Assembly (NCBI GenBank): GCA_029968055.1
Contig: JASCNX010000009.1
Coordinates: forward strand, 33,680-97,679
Length of the DNA: 64,000 nucleotides
DNA from: Xenophilus aerolatus
GTDB lineage: Bacteria > Pseudomonadota > Gammaproteobacteria > Burkholderiales > Burkholderiaceae_C
Direction of reading: 5' to 3'
Shown here: one piece after another, positions 8,607 through 16,607 of the stretch
How positions within the stretch are numbered: the stretch's first letter is position 1
How the letters are laid out: the number at the start of each line of letters is the position of its first letter
Notes under the pieces: model-generated
The model's database searches: none
What the model saw: the letters and a program-made list of their open reading frames with translations, nothing else
What the model was told of the DNA's origin: nothing
Program-made: the position numbers and the translations under genes

Positions 8607-9704
8607 ATGTTGAGTCGTCGTGAATTCGGCCTGGGCCTCGGCGCCCTGGGCCTGGGCGCGGGCCTGCCGGCCATCGCGCAGAACGTGCGGGTGATGCGGC
8701 TGGCGAACACCGCCGCGGTGAACGACCCGCAGCAGTGCTTCGTCACCGCCGGGCAGCACCCGCGGCTGAACTTCTACAAGCCCCAGGGCGTCGATCCCGA
8801 GTACGTCAACATGTCCAGCATGACGCAGGCGCTGCAGAGCCTGCGCGCCGGGCATGTCGAGTTCGGACCCGCGGTGCCGGGCATCCTGCTGCCCGCCATG
8901 GCGAAGGACCCGTCGCTCGATCTGGTGAGCGTCTACAAGTGGCTGCCCGGCAACGCGAACACGGTGGTGGTCAAGCCGGCCAGCCCCATCAAATCGGTGG
9001 CCGACCTGGCCGGCAAGCGCATCGGCGTGCGCAGCCAGGGCGACAGCGGCGTGGTCGTGCTCAAGGCCATGCTGGCCGAGCTGGGCCTGAAGGACGACCA
9101 ATGCGAATACATCGCCATCGGCGACGGCGCGCCGGCCGGCGCCGCGATCGACGGCGACCGCGTCGATGCGATGGTGGCTTTCGACACCGCCACCGCGCGC
9201 ATCGAGCTGGTCGGCACCCCGCTGCGCTACGTGCCGCTGACGCCTCGGTTCGCCCAGCTTGGCTCGGGCTGGCTGTGCGTGCCGCGCAAGCTGCTCAAGG
9301 AAGACCGCAAGGCCGTGGTGGCGCTGTTCCAGGGCATCGCCAAGTCGACCATCTTCTCCAATGCCAACCTCGATGCGGCGATCGACCTGCACTGGGCCGT
9401 GTACCCCGAGAGCAAGCCCAAGGGCCGCAGCCTGGACGAGGCACGCAAGGAACTGAACTTCATCCTCAAGGACCGCAAGAACAGCTGGATGCGCCGCCCC
9501 GACGACCCCGACCAGCGCATGGGCGCCTCGTCGCTGGCCGAGTGGAAGAGCAACATCGAGCTGGCGGCCGAGAGCAGCAAGAACCCGAAGCTGGCCGCGG
9601 AACTGGGCGACCCCAACCGCCTGTTCACCAACGAGCTCATCGACGACATCAATGCCTTCGACAAGCAGGCCGTCGTCCGCATGGCGCGGGAATTCAAGCT
9701 GTAA
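8607..9704 (+). CDS. ABC importer substrate-binding protein (NMT1/THI5-like)
   Basis: A 365-residue periplasmic binding protein. The N-terminus, SRREFGLGLGALGLGAG, has a twin-arginine-like signal, unusual because most relatives use the Sec route. The SLRAGHVEFGPAVPG and ADLAGKRIGVRSQGDSG segments are typical of the NMT1/THI5-like fold that binds nitrate, sulfonates, pyrimidines or small aromatics. A GAAGGAGTGAGCC ribosome-binding site precedes the ATG. The ligand is unknown; the flanking VOC, hydrolase and monooxygenase suggest the aromatic substrate of the cluster. Confidence 0.88.
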   Translation: MLSRREFGLGLGALGLGAGLPAIAQNVRVMRLANTAAVNDPQQCFVTAGQHPRLNFYKPQGVDPEYVNMSSMTQALQSLRAGHVEFGPAVPGILLPAMAKDPSLDLVSVYKWLPGNANTVVVKPASPIKSVADLAGKRIGVRSQGDSGVVVLKAMLAELGLKDDQCEYIAIGDGAPAGAAIDGDRVDAMVAFDTATARIELVGTPLRYVPLTPRFAQLGSGWLCVPRKLLKEDRKAVVALFQGIAKSTIFSNANLDAAIDLHWAVYPESKPKGRSLDEARKELNFILKDRKNSWMRRPDDPDQRMGASSLAEWKSNIELAAESSKNPKLAAELGDPNRLFTNELIDDINAFDKQAVVRMAREFKL

Positions 9705-9726
9705 AGCGCCGCACAGGAGCAGCCCC

Positions 9727-10854
9727 ATGGACGTCCTCATCTCCGGCGCCAGCATGGCGGGCCTCTCGGCCGCCCACTGGTTCGCGCGGCTGGGCCATCG
9801 CGTGTGCGTGGTCGAGCGCGCCGAAGGCCTGCGCCCCGGCGGCGCACCCATCGACGTGCGCGGCAAGGCGCTGGGCACGGCGCAGCGCATGGGCATCCTG
9901 GGCACCATCGAGGCGCAGAAGGTCAGCCTGATCGAGCCCGGCCCCGTGCTCGACGGCACCGGGCAGCAGGTCGCCACGCTCGACCTGCGCTGGTTCGCCA
10001 ACGAGACGGACGAGGATGTCGAGATCACGCGCGACCGGCTCAACCGCATCCTGCTCGACGCCATTCCCGAGGGGGTCGACTTCCGCTTCAAGGTGTCGAT
10101 CGCATCGCTGGCCGATGGCCCCGACGGTGTGGACGTCGCGTTCGGCGACGGCGCAACCGCACGCTACGACCTGGTGGTCGGCGCCGACGGCCTGCATTCC
10201 AACGTGCGCAGGCTGGCCTTCGGCCCCGAGAAGGACTACGTGCGGCACTTCGGCCATTACGTGGCGCTGGTCGACCTGCCGAACGGTCGCGACTGGCAGC
10301 GCGCGATGCTCAACGTGCCCGGCCTCACGGTCGCGGTGCGCGATGCGGGCGACGGCCCCCAGGCCATGATGCTCGCGGCCAGCCCGCCGATCGACTACGA
10401 CTGGCGCGACCCCGATGCGCAGCGGCGCCTGATCGCGCAGTTTTTGTCGCGCGTCGATGCCTGGCAGGTGCCCGCCCTGCGCGCCGCCTTCGCCGACCCG
10501 GCCGCCCGCGGCTTCTACTTCGATTCGGTGAGCCAGACCCACATGCCCGAATGGACACGCGGGCGGGTCGCGGTCATCGGCGATGCGGGCCATTGCGCGG
10601 CGCTGCTCTCGGGCATGGGGACCACCCTGGCCATGGTGTCGGCCGAACTGCTGGCGACCACGTGGACCGCGCACGGCGGCGACATGGCCGCCGCCTCGCC
10701 CCACTACCACGCGCAACTGCGGCCCTACGTGCAGCAGTGCCAGGCCTTCGCCCACGAGGGCGCGCCGATCATGGTGCCGCCCACGCAGGAGGCGCTGGAC
10801 CGGCGCAATGCGCAGTTCCGGGCGTATGCGGCGCAACACGCCGCGGCGTGCTAG
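9727..10854 (+). CDS. FAD-dependent monooxygenase
   Basis: A 375-residue single-component flavin hydroxylase of the PHBH/UbiH group. It has the FAD-binding N-terminus (LISGASMAGLSAAHW), the DG motif (VVGADGLHSNVR) and the GD motif (VAVIGDAGHCAAL). The ATG at 9727 follows ACAGGAGCAGCCCC. Family members hydroxylate or epoxidise aromatic compounds with NAD(P)H. As the last gene of the cluster it could carry out the first oxidative step on the imported compound. Its stop overlaps that of the convergent gene at 10851. Confidence 0.88.
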   Translation: MDVLISGASMAGLSAAHWFARLGHRVCVVERAEGLRPGGAPIDVRGKALGTAQRMGILGTIEAQKVSLIEPGPVLDGTGQQVATLDLRWFANETDEDVEITRDRLNRILLDAIPEGVDFRFKVSIASLADGPDGVDVAFGDGATARYDLVVGADGLHSNVRRLAFGPEKDYVRHFGHYVALVDLPNGRDWQRAMLNVPGLTVAVRDAGDGPQAMMLAASPPIDYDWRDPDAQRRLIAQFLSRVDAWQVPALRAAFADPAARGFYFDSVSQTHMPEWTRGRVAVIGDAGHCAALLSGMGTTLAMVSAELLATTWTAHGGDMAAASPHYHAQLRPYVQQCQAFAHEGAPIMVPPTQEALDRRNAQFRAYAAQHAAAC

Positions 10855-12137
10855 CGGATGCTCACGAGTTCGAGTGCCTCGCTGATGACGAAGGCACCGC
10901 CGCTGGTGCCGCCGCGGGTCATCATCTCGAAGCGCACCGGGCGGCCCAGCTCGGGCGCATACCAGACCTCGGCGCGGTAGCGCCCGGCCTGCGAACCGCC
11001 GCTGCCCAGGCTGCTGGCGACGCGGTCGGTGTAGCCCTCGTACTCGATGCGGACCGTGTCGATCTCCCGGCCGCCGACGCTCAGCCGGGCGTTGCCCTTC
11101 ACCACCGCGGTGAGCTCCATGCCGATGCGTGCCGCGCCGCCGCGGCTGGCGGTGTACTTCGTGTACCACGACGGATGCTGCGCCGGGTTGCGGGGTACCC
11201 AGCCGCCGGGGGGCATCACCAGATCGAACTCCCCCGCGGCCGAGCTGGTCACGCTGACCACCTCGCCCCCGGGCTTCTCGATCCAGCTGCCGCCGTTGAA
11301 GCTCAGCAGATCGCCGGAGGGCCCGTCGGAGCGGTAAACCACCTTGCGGCGCGTGCCGGTCAACCGGTCCTGCAGTTCGTACTCGATCGTCGTGGGGCGC
11401 AGCACGCGCGCACCGGCGACGGGCCGAAGGGCCGTGGGCGCGGCGGCCGGCGCGGCGGCGAGGCCGGCGATCGCGGCGCGCCCGCGCTCGGGCAGCTGCG
11501 CCATCCATGCCGCCGGCATCGCCAGCGTCGGCGATGGCGTCGCGCCCGCGGCGGGCGAGGCACCCAGCATGCCGGCCAGCCGTCCCTGCGCGTCGAAGAT
11601 GCCGGCGCCATCCAGGCCCGCTTCGGCCGGTGCGGCCAGTTGCAGCGATTCGACCGCGCCTTCGGCCGTGCGCCGGATGCCGGCCAGCAGGTTCGTGCCG
11701 AGCGTGAGTTCGCGTCCCCGCGGTGCGCCGATGACGTACAGCGGCGAGCCCACCGCCAGGCCGTCGAGCTCGCGCAGCGCCAGCGGCTCGGCCGGCAGGT
11801 TCGCGACGCGCAGCTGGCACAGCCCGCGCTCGACGTCGGGCCACTCCAGCGAGGCGCCGTAGCTGACGTTGTCGCGCCGCAGGCTGACCGACTGCGCCTG
11901 CGCCAGCAGATGGCAGCTCGTCACCGCCGTGCCCCGGCCGGTCGCGACGGCGGTGCCGGTGCCGAGGGGCTGGCCCTGTGCGTCGGTGGCCTGCAGCACC
12001 CAGACGTTGGGCGACACCCGTGCGAAGAGCGCGTCGGGCTGCAGCGTGGCGGCCGTCGCGGCCGGCTGCGCCGCCGCCTGCCCGAGGTGAAGCGCCGCAG
12101 CCAGCAGCGCGGCCACGCGAAGGGGGATCGTCATCAT
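10851..12137 (-). CDS. Exported trypsin-fold protein with degenerate catalytic triad
   Basis: A 428-residue protein with a signal peptide (about residues 1-23, ending QAAA). Residues 40-210 follow the chymotrypsin/HtrA fold: the histidine site TAVTSCHLL is intact. The aspartate site, normally DLxLL, reads ERGLCQLRV, and the nucleophile site, normally GxSGGxxFD, reads GLDGAGIFD. Both Asp and Ser therefore appear replaced, so peptidase activity is doubtful. Residues 240-428 form a second beta-rich domain I do not recognise. Its start overlaps the stop of the lipoprotein gene (ATGA), so the two are co-translated and probably work together in the envelope. Confidence 0.75.
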   Translation of the reverse strand: MMTIPLRVAALLAAALHLGQAAAQPAATAATLQPDALFARVSPNVWVLQATDAQGQPLGTGTAVATGRGTAVTSCHLLAQAQSVSLRRDNVSYGASLEWPDVERGLCQLRVANLPAEPLALRELDGLAVGSPLYVIGAPRGRELTLGTNLLAGIRRTAEGAVESLQLAAPAEAGLDGAGIFDAQGRLAGMLGASPAAGATPSPTLAMPAAWMAQLPERGRAAIAGLAAAPAAAPTALRPVAGARVLRPTTIEYELQDRLTGTRRKVVYRSDGPSGDLLSFNGGSWIEKPGGEVVSVTSSAAGEFDLVMPPGGWVPRNPAQHPSWYTKYTASRGGAARIGMELTAVVKGNARLSVGGREIDTVRIEYEGYTDRVASSLGSGGSQAGRYRAEVWYAPELGRPVRFEMMTRGGTSGGAFVISEALELVSIR

Positions 12138-12928
12138 CGGTTCACCGGCAGCAGCTGGCGCAGGTCTTCAATGCGCGTCGTGGCGAAGGGGCTGGCCGGC
12201 GTGGGGGCGGCCAGCGTGGGCGCCGCGGCGGCCGGGGTGGGCGGCGGCGGGGTCGGTGCGGCGGTGACCGGCGCGACGGGCGCCGCCGACGCGACGGCGA
12301 TGGCAGCGGCCGGCGCGGCGGGTGCCGGTGTGGTCGTGGGTGCTGCCGATGGCGCCGTAGGTGCGGGAGCGATGACCGGCGTGGCCGCCGCCATGGCAGG
12401 CGCCGCCGGCGGCGTGCCGGTGGGCTCGGGCACCGGTGCGGTGGCCAGCGCAGCGCGGCGCGTCTCGCCGGTCTTGAGGCCGACCAGCACCTCGTCGCCC
12501 ACCTGCCGGTTGCGGTCGTAGTCGCGCACTTCGCCGAACACGAGCCGCATCCAGGTCGGGTAGTTGTAGCCCGCCCCCGTGCCCGAATCGATGGCCGCGC
12601 CGATGATCCCGCCGACCATGATGTTGCCGACCATGCCCGCGTTGACGCGCGAAGTCGCCTGTCCGCTGGCCGGCGCCTGGCCGTCGGCCGTGCACTGGAT
12701 GATCAGGTTGCCGCCCGAGCGCCGGACCAGCGCGGGCTGGCCCGAGCGGGTGAGGGCGCTGCCCTTGTCGTTCGTCATCTGGCACTCGGCGTCGGCCACG
12801 GCCTCGCCCGAGGCAGTGACCGTGTCGACCCGCACCGATTGCGTCGTGCCGTGCGTGACCGACGCACATCCGCCGGCCAGCAGCAAGGCCCCCAGCATCG
12901 CGCCCCAGGCGCACCCACGCAGTCCCAT
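12134..12928 (-). CDS. Lipoprotein with Ala/Pro/Thr-rich tail
   Basis: A 264-residue lipoprotein. The start at 12928 gives a perfect lipobox, LLLAGGC with C21 as the lipidation site; longer in-frame starts would bury it. Residues 22-165 form a compact domain with a PEGA-like beginning (TTQSVRVDTVTASGEAV) and a glycine-rich GNIMVGGIIGAAIDSGTG segment that could be membrane-active. Residues about 170-245 are a low-complexity Ala/Pro/Thr linker, followed by a short conserved-looking end, RIEDLRQLLPVNR. Such a linker may span the periplasm. It is coupled to the degenerate protease gene downstream. Confidence 0.75.
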   Translation of the reverse strand: MGLRGCAWGAMLGALLLAGGCASVTHGTTQSVRVDTVTASGEAVADAECQMTNDKGSALTRSGQPALVRRSGGNLIIQCTADGQAPASGQATSRVNAGMVGNIMVGGIIGAAIDSGTGAGYNYPTWMRLVFGEVRDYDRNRQVGDEVLVGLKTGETRRAALATAPVPEPTGTPPAAPAMAAATPVIAPAPTAPSAAPTTTPAPAAPAAAIAVASAAPVAPVTAAPTPPPPTPAAAAPTLAAPTPASPFATTRIEDLRQLLPVNR

Positions 12929-12953
12929 CACGCACTTCTCCTCGACGTATTGA

Positions 12954-12966
12954 TTACAAAGTGTAA
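12954..12966. promoter_or_regulatory. Inverted repeat in divergent promoter region
   Basis: TTACA-AAG-TGTAA is a perfect 5-bp inverted repeat in the 109-bp gap between the divergent lipoprotein and crotonase genes. It is AT-rich against a GC-rich background, so it is a candidate operator or promoter element for either direction. The binding factor is unknown. Confidence 0.35.
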
Positions 12967-13037
12967 CCACGACGATGCGCGCCGGCCGCCGACGCAGGCC
13001 CGGGCCGGTGGCCACGGCGCCTGGTCACAATGCCCGC

Positions 13038-13760
13038 ATGACCGACGCGCCCCTGCTGACCGCCGTGGACGACGGCGTGATGACGATCACGCTCCATCGC
13101 CCCCAGAAGCTCAATGCCATCGACAACCCGCTGGCCGAGGCGCTGCTCGGCGCGGTGGAAGCGGCCGGGCGCGACGACGCGGTGCGTGCCGTGCGCGTGC
13201 GTGGCGAGGGCCGTGCCTTCTGTGCCGGCCGCGACGTGGGTGCGCCGCCGACCGAGCGCGACCTGACGCTGGTGCAGGCGGTGGCCACGGCCCTGGTGCG
13301 CCTGGACAAGCCGGTGCTCTTCGCCGTCCATGGCTGGACGCTCGGCGCCGGGCTGGAATGGATGCTCGACGCCGACATCGTCATCGCGGCGAGCAACGCG
13401 CGCTTCAGGCTGCCGGAGGCCTCGCTCGGCGTGTTCGTCACCGGCGGCCTGAGCGCCACGCTGGCTGCCTGCGCGGGCGTGGCCCGTGCGAAGGCGCTGG
13501 TGCTGCTGGGCGAGGCCTTCGGGGCCGACCAGGCCCAGGCCTGGGGCCTGGTGTGGCGCGTGGTGGCGCCCGAGGCCCTGGACGACGCATCGATGCAGAT
13601 GGCGCGCCAGCTTGCGGCACTGGCGCCCGACGTGGCGCGCCAGTTCAAGCGCGTCTTCCACGAGGTCGGCCTGGCGCACTTCGATGCCGCCATCGCGCGC
13701 GAGAACGCTGCGCATGCAGCGCTCGGCACTCCTAGGGATCAGTCCGGCGGCCGCCCCTGA
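13038..13760 (+). CDS. Enoyl-CoA hydratase/isomerase (crotonase family)
   Basis: A 240-residue crotonase. Both glutamates are present, in LGAGLEWML and FRLPEASLG, and the oxyanion segment is RAFCAGRDVG. The ATG at 13038 gives a normal N-terminus (MTDAPLLTAVDDGVMTITL); an in-frame ATG 63 bp upstream lies within the divergent promoter region. Together with the convergent 3-hydroxybutyryl-CoA dehydrogenase it offers two successive beta-oxidation steps, although the genes face each other. Confidence 0.88.
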   Translation: MTDAPLLTAVDDGVMTITLHRPQKLNAIDNPLAEALLGAVEAAGRDDAVRAVRVRGEGRAFCAGRDVGAPPTERDLTLVQAVATALVRLDKPVLFAVHGWTLGAGLEWMLDADIVIAASNARFRLPEASLGVFVTGGLSATLAACAGVARAKALVLLGEAFGADQAQAWGLVWRVVAPEALDDASMQMARQLAALAPDVARQFKRVFHEVGLAHFDAAIARENAAHAALGTPRDQSGGRP

Positions 13761-13781
13761 GCGCGGCGCCTCGCAGGCCGG

Positions 13782-14630
13782 TCAGTAGGTGTACACGCCG
13801 CGGCCGGTCTTGCGGCCGAGCTGGCCGGCGGCCACCATCTCCTTGAGCAGCGGGCAGGGCCGGTACTTGGAGTCGCCGAACTCCTCCAGGTACACCTCCA
13901 TCACCGCCAGGCACACGTCCAGCCCGATCATGTCGGCCAGCGCCAGCGGGCCGATGGGCTGGTTGCAGCCGAGCTTCATGCCGGCGTCGATGTCCTCGGC
14001 CGTGGCCAGGCCCTCGGCCAGCACGAAGAAGGCCTCGTTGATCATCGGCACCAGGATGCGGTTGACGACGAAGCCGGGCGCGTTCTTCACCGTGATGGGC
14101 GACTTGCCCAGCTTGAGCGCCAGCGCCTTCACCGCGTCGTGCGTGGCGTCGCTGGTGAGGTAGCCGCGGATCAGCTCCACCAGCGCCATCATCGGCACCG
14201 GGTTGAAGAAGTGCATGCCGATGAAGCGGTCGGGCCGCTTCGTGTCGGCGGCCAGCTGCGTGATCGAGATCGACGAGGTGTTCGACGCGATGATCACCTC
14301 CGGCCCGAGCAGCGCATCGATCTGCTGCAGGATCTTGGTCTTGAGCCCGTGGTTCTCGGTCGCGGCCTCGATCACGAGCTGCGCGGCCTTCAGGTCCTCG
14401 TAGTTCGTCGAGCCCTGGACGAGCTTGAGCGCGTCGGCTTTCTGGGCCTCGGTGAGCTTGTCTTTCTTGATGAGGCGGTCGAGGCTGCCCGAGATGGTCG
14501 CGACGCCCTTGTCGACCGCCGCCTGCGCGATGTCGACCATCACCACGCGGATGCCCGAGACGGCGCAGGCCTGCGCGATGCCGTTGCCCATGGTGCCGGC
14601 GCCGATGATGCCGACGGTCTGGATGTCCAT
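13782..14630 (-). CDS. hbd: 3-hydroxybutyryl-CoA dehydrogenase
   Basis: A 282-residue NAD(P)-dependent 3-hydroxyacyl-CoA dehydrogenase of the short, single-function type. The Rossmann motif GIIGAGTMGNGIAQ starts at residue 7. The catalytic region IGMHFFNPVPMMALVE contains the active-site histidine, and NAPGFVVNRIL marks the dimerisation domain. Length and motifs fit Hbd/PaaH. It acts on acetoacetyl-CoA/3-hydroxybutyryl-CoA or related beta-oxidation intermediates. An AGGAGC ribosome-binding site precedes the ATG. Confidence 0.93.
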   Translation of the reverse strand: MDIQTVGIIGAGTMGNGIAQACAVSGIRVVMVDIAQAAVDKGVATISGSLDRLIKKDKLTEAQKADALKLVQGSTNYEDLKAAQLVIEAATENHGLKTKILQQIDALLGPEVIIASNTSSISITQLAADTKRPDRFIGMHFFNPVPMMALVELIRGYLTSDATHDAVKALALKLGKSPITVKNAPGFVVNRILVPMINEAFFVLAEGLATAEDIDAGMKLGCNQPIGPLALADMIGLDVCLAVMEVYLEEFGDSKYRPCPLLKEMVAAGQLGRKTGRGVYTY

Positions 14631-14716
14631 TGAATGCTCCTGGAGAAAGTGGGAAGAACGCAATGGACGGATGCTAACGGCCGCGCCTTGCCGCAGGCCG
14701 TCGCCCGGGCAACAAA

Positions 14717-16369
14717 TCAGCGCGCGGGCCGGATGCGGTAGATCGCGTTGTTCAGGTCGGCAGACACGTACACGCTGCCGTCCGCGCCCATGGCCACGCC
14801 GGTCGGCACGTAGGGCGGCGGCAGGCCGGGGCCGGCGGCCAGGCCGATGGGCAGGTTCTCGGCCACGGTGCGTTTGCTGCCGTCGGCCGGGTCGATCTCC
14901 ACCAGCCGCCTGGCGGCCGACTCGGCCACGATGAAGCTGCCCCACGGCGTCTGCGCCAGGCCTTCCGGCATGGCCAGGCCCTGGGCCACGGCCACCGGCG
15001 CGCCGCCGGCCAGCGGCACGCGCAGCAGCCGGCCCGCCGCCTCGGTGACGTAGACCGCGCCATCGGCGCCCAGCACCATCTGCACCGGCCCCTGGATGCC
15101 GCTGGCCAGCACCTGCCGGGTGGCGAACTGGTCGCCGCTGGCGCGCGTGATGCTGCCGGTGGCGATCTCGGCGACGAGCACGCTGCCGTCCTCCAGCGGA
15201 ATCGCGTCGTAGGGCGCCTTCAGGCCGTGGATCACGGCGGTGGTCTTGCGCGTCGCGCGGTCCACCAGCTGCACCGTGCCGGTGAACCACGACGACAGCG
15301 CGAAGCGCGTCTTCGACAGCCCCACCGCGAAGGGGTATTCCAGCTCCGGCTCGCGCTGCATGCGGAAGATGTCGCTCACCGCGCCGTTCTTCAGGTCGAC
15401 CTCGCGGAAGCCGAACACGTCGGCCACCCAGAGCCGGTCGCCCTCGGCCTTCATGCCTGCGGGCACCGCGACGGCGCCGCCCGTGAGGCGCCGCAGCTCG
15501 CCGGTGGCGGGGTTGAAGGCGTCGACGGCGTTGTTGGCCATGTTCGACACGTAGATCGTGCCGTCGGGGGCGATCGCGAGGTTGTCGAGCGAGGGCGTCA
15601 GCTGCTTGGCCACGGTCTTGCGGCCGGTGGCGAGCTCGACGCGCACCAGCTCGCCCGAGCGCGCGTCGACCACCCACAGGTTGCCCTTGCCGTCGAGGTT
15701 GGCCGCGGCCGGGATCTGGAAGCCGCCGGCGATCACGGTCATGTCGCCGTTGGCCGGGTTGATCTTCACCACCTGGCCCTTGAACCAGAGCGGCCCGTAC
15801 AGCCAGCCGTCCGGGCCGACCTCGAAGCCGTTGAAGCCGCCCATGTCCTTCTTGATCAGCCGAGGCGGCAGCTGGCCGGCACGGTCGATCTCCCACAGCG
15901 CATCGCCCAGGAACACCTGCGAGGCATAGAGCTTGCCGCTGCGGCGGTCGAAGTCCACCGAGTTCAGGCCGGGCAGGTCCTTGGCCAGCACGCGCATCGG
16001 CGCGCCGTCGCTCTCGCGGTAGCGCAGCATGCCCATGAGGTAGTTGGTCCAGGCCAGCTCGCCGCGCGGGCCGACGGCGATGTCGTCGGCCTGGCCTTCG
16101 GGGGCGGGGATGAACACGCGCGCCTGGCCGGTGCGGCGGTCGACCTCCCACATGCTGTTGCCCACGACCGAGCCCGCCAGCAGGCGGCCCTGGCCGTCCA
16201 CCGCCAGGCCGTGCACGCCGGCGAAGGCCGACGGCTGCACCAGGGCCTCGGGCGCGGACCAGGCCGCGGGCCGCGTCGGCGGCGCCGTGCTGCAGCCGGC
16301 GAGTGCGGCGAAAAGGGCGGGAACGGCGAGCGCGAACGCGGCCGTGCGGCGGCGCATTGACATGGGCAT
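14717..16369 (-). CDS. NHL/SMP-30-like beta-propeller lipoprotein
   Basis: A 550-residue lipoprotein. The start at 16369 has a GGAGACAG ribosome-binding site and gives a lipobox LAALAGC at about residue 25. The rest is a repeated beta-propeller: blocks of the type V-D-G-x-G-x-L-x-A-G, D-G-x-L-Y-G and D-G-T-I-Y-V-S-N recur about every 40-45 residues, as in SMP-30/gluconolactonase and Vgb lyase folds. Two propellers are possible given the length. The function is unknown: a ligand-binding or lactonase-like outer-membrane or periplasmic protein. Confidence 0.78.
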   Translation of the reverse strand: MPMSMRRRTAAFALAVPALFAALAGCSTAPPTRPAAWSAPEALVQPSAFAGVHGLAVDGQGRLLAGSVVGNSMWEVDRRTGQARVFIPAPEGQADDIAVGPRGELAWTNYLMGMLRYRESDGAPMRVLAKDLPGLNSVDFDRRSGKLYASQVFLGDALWEIDRAGQLPPRLIKKDMGGFNGFEVGPDGWLYGPLWFKGQVVKINPANGDMTVIAGGFQIPAAANLDGKGNLWVVDARSGELVRVELATGRKTVAKQLTPSLDNLAIAPDGTIYVSNMANNAVDAFNPATGELRRLTGGAVAVPAGMKAEGDRLWVADVFGFREVDLKNGAVSDIFRMQREPELEYPFAVGLSKTRFALSSWFTGTVQLVDRATRKTTAVIHGLKAPYDAIPLEDGSVLVAEIATGSITRASGDQFATRQVLASGIQGPVQMVLGADGAVYVTEAAGRLLRVPLAGGAPVAVAQGLAMPEGLAQTPWGSFIVAESAARRLVEIDPADGSKRTVAENLPIGLAAGPGLPPPYVPTGVAMGADGSVYVSADLNNAIYRIRPAR

Positions 16370-16403
16370 GCGGTCTGTCTCCGGAAGGTTGTTGTGGGTG
16401 CAG

Positions 16404-16416
16404 GCGAAGTCTTCGC
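16404..16416. promoter_or_regulatory. Palindrome in divergent intergenic region
   Basis: GCGAAG-T-CTTCGC is a perfect 6-bp inverted repeat in the 238-bp gap between the divergent propeller lipoprotein and AtuA-like genes. It could be an operator; no regulator gene is adjacent. Confidence 0.3.
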
Positions 16417-16607
16417 AGCGTGGGCTCGCCACGCAGTCACCCAGGGGACAAACGCCCGCGCCGAAGCGGCCGGTGACGCGCGTCGCGCCTGTGCCGACCG
16501 GCCTGAACTCACGGGCCGACGGCCAATCCCGTCCAGCAGCCAGTTGGCGCAAGCCGGGCCGGCGGGGCCCTGCGTACGCTCCGGCGCAGCCAGCCACCGC
16601 ACCGCCC

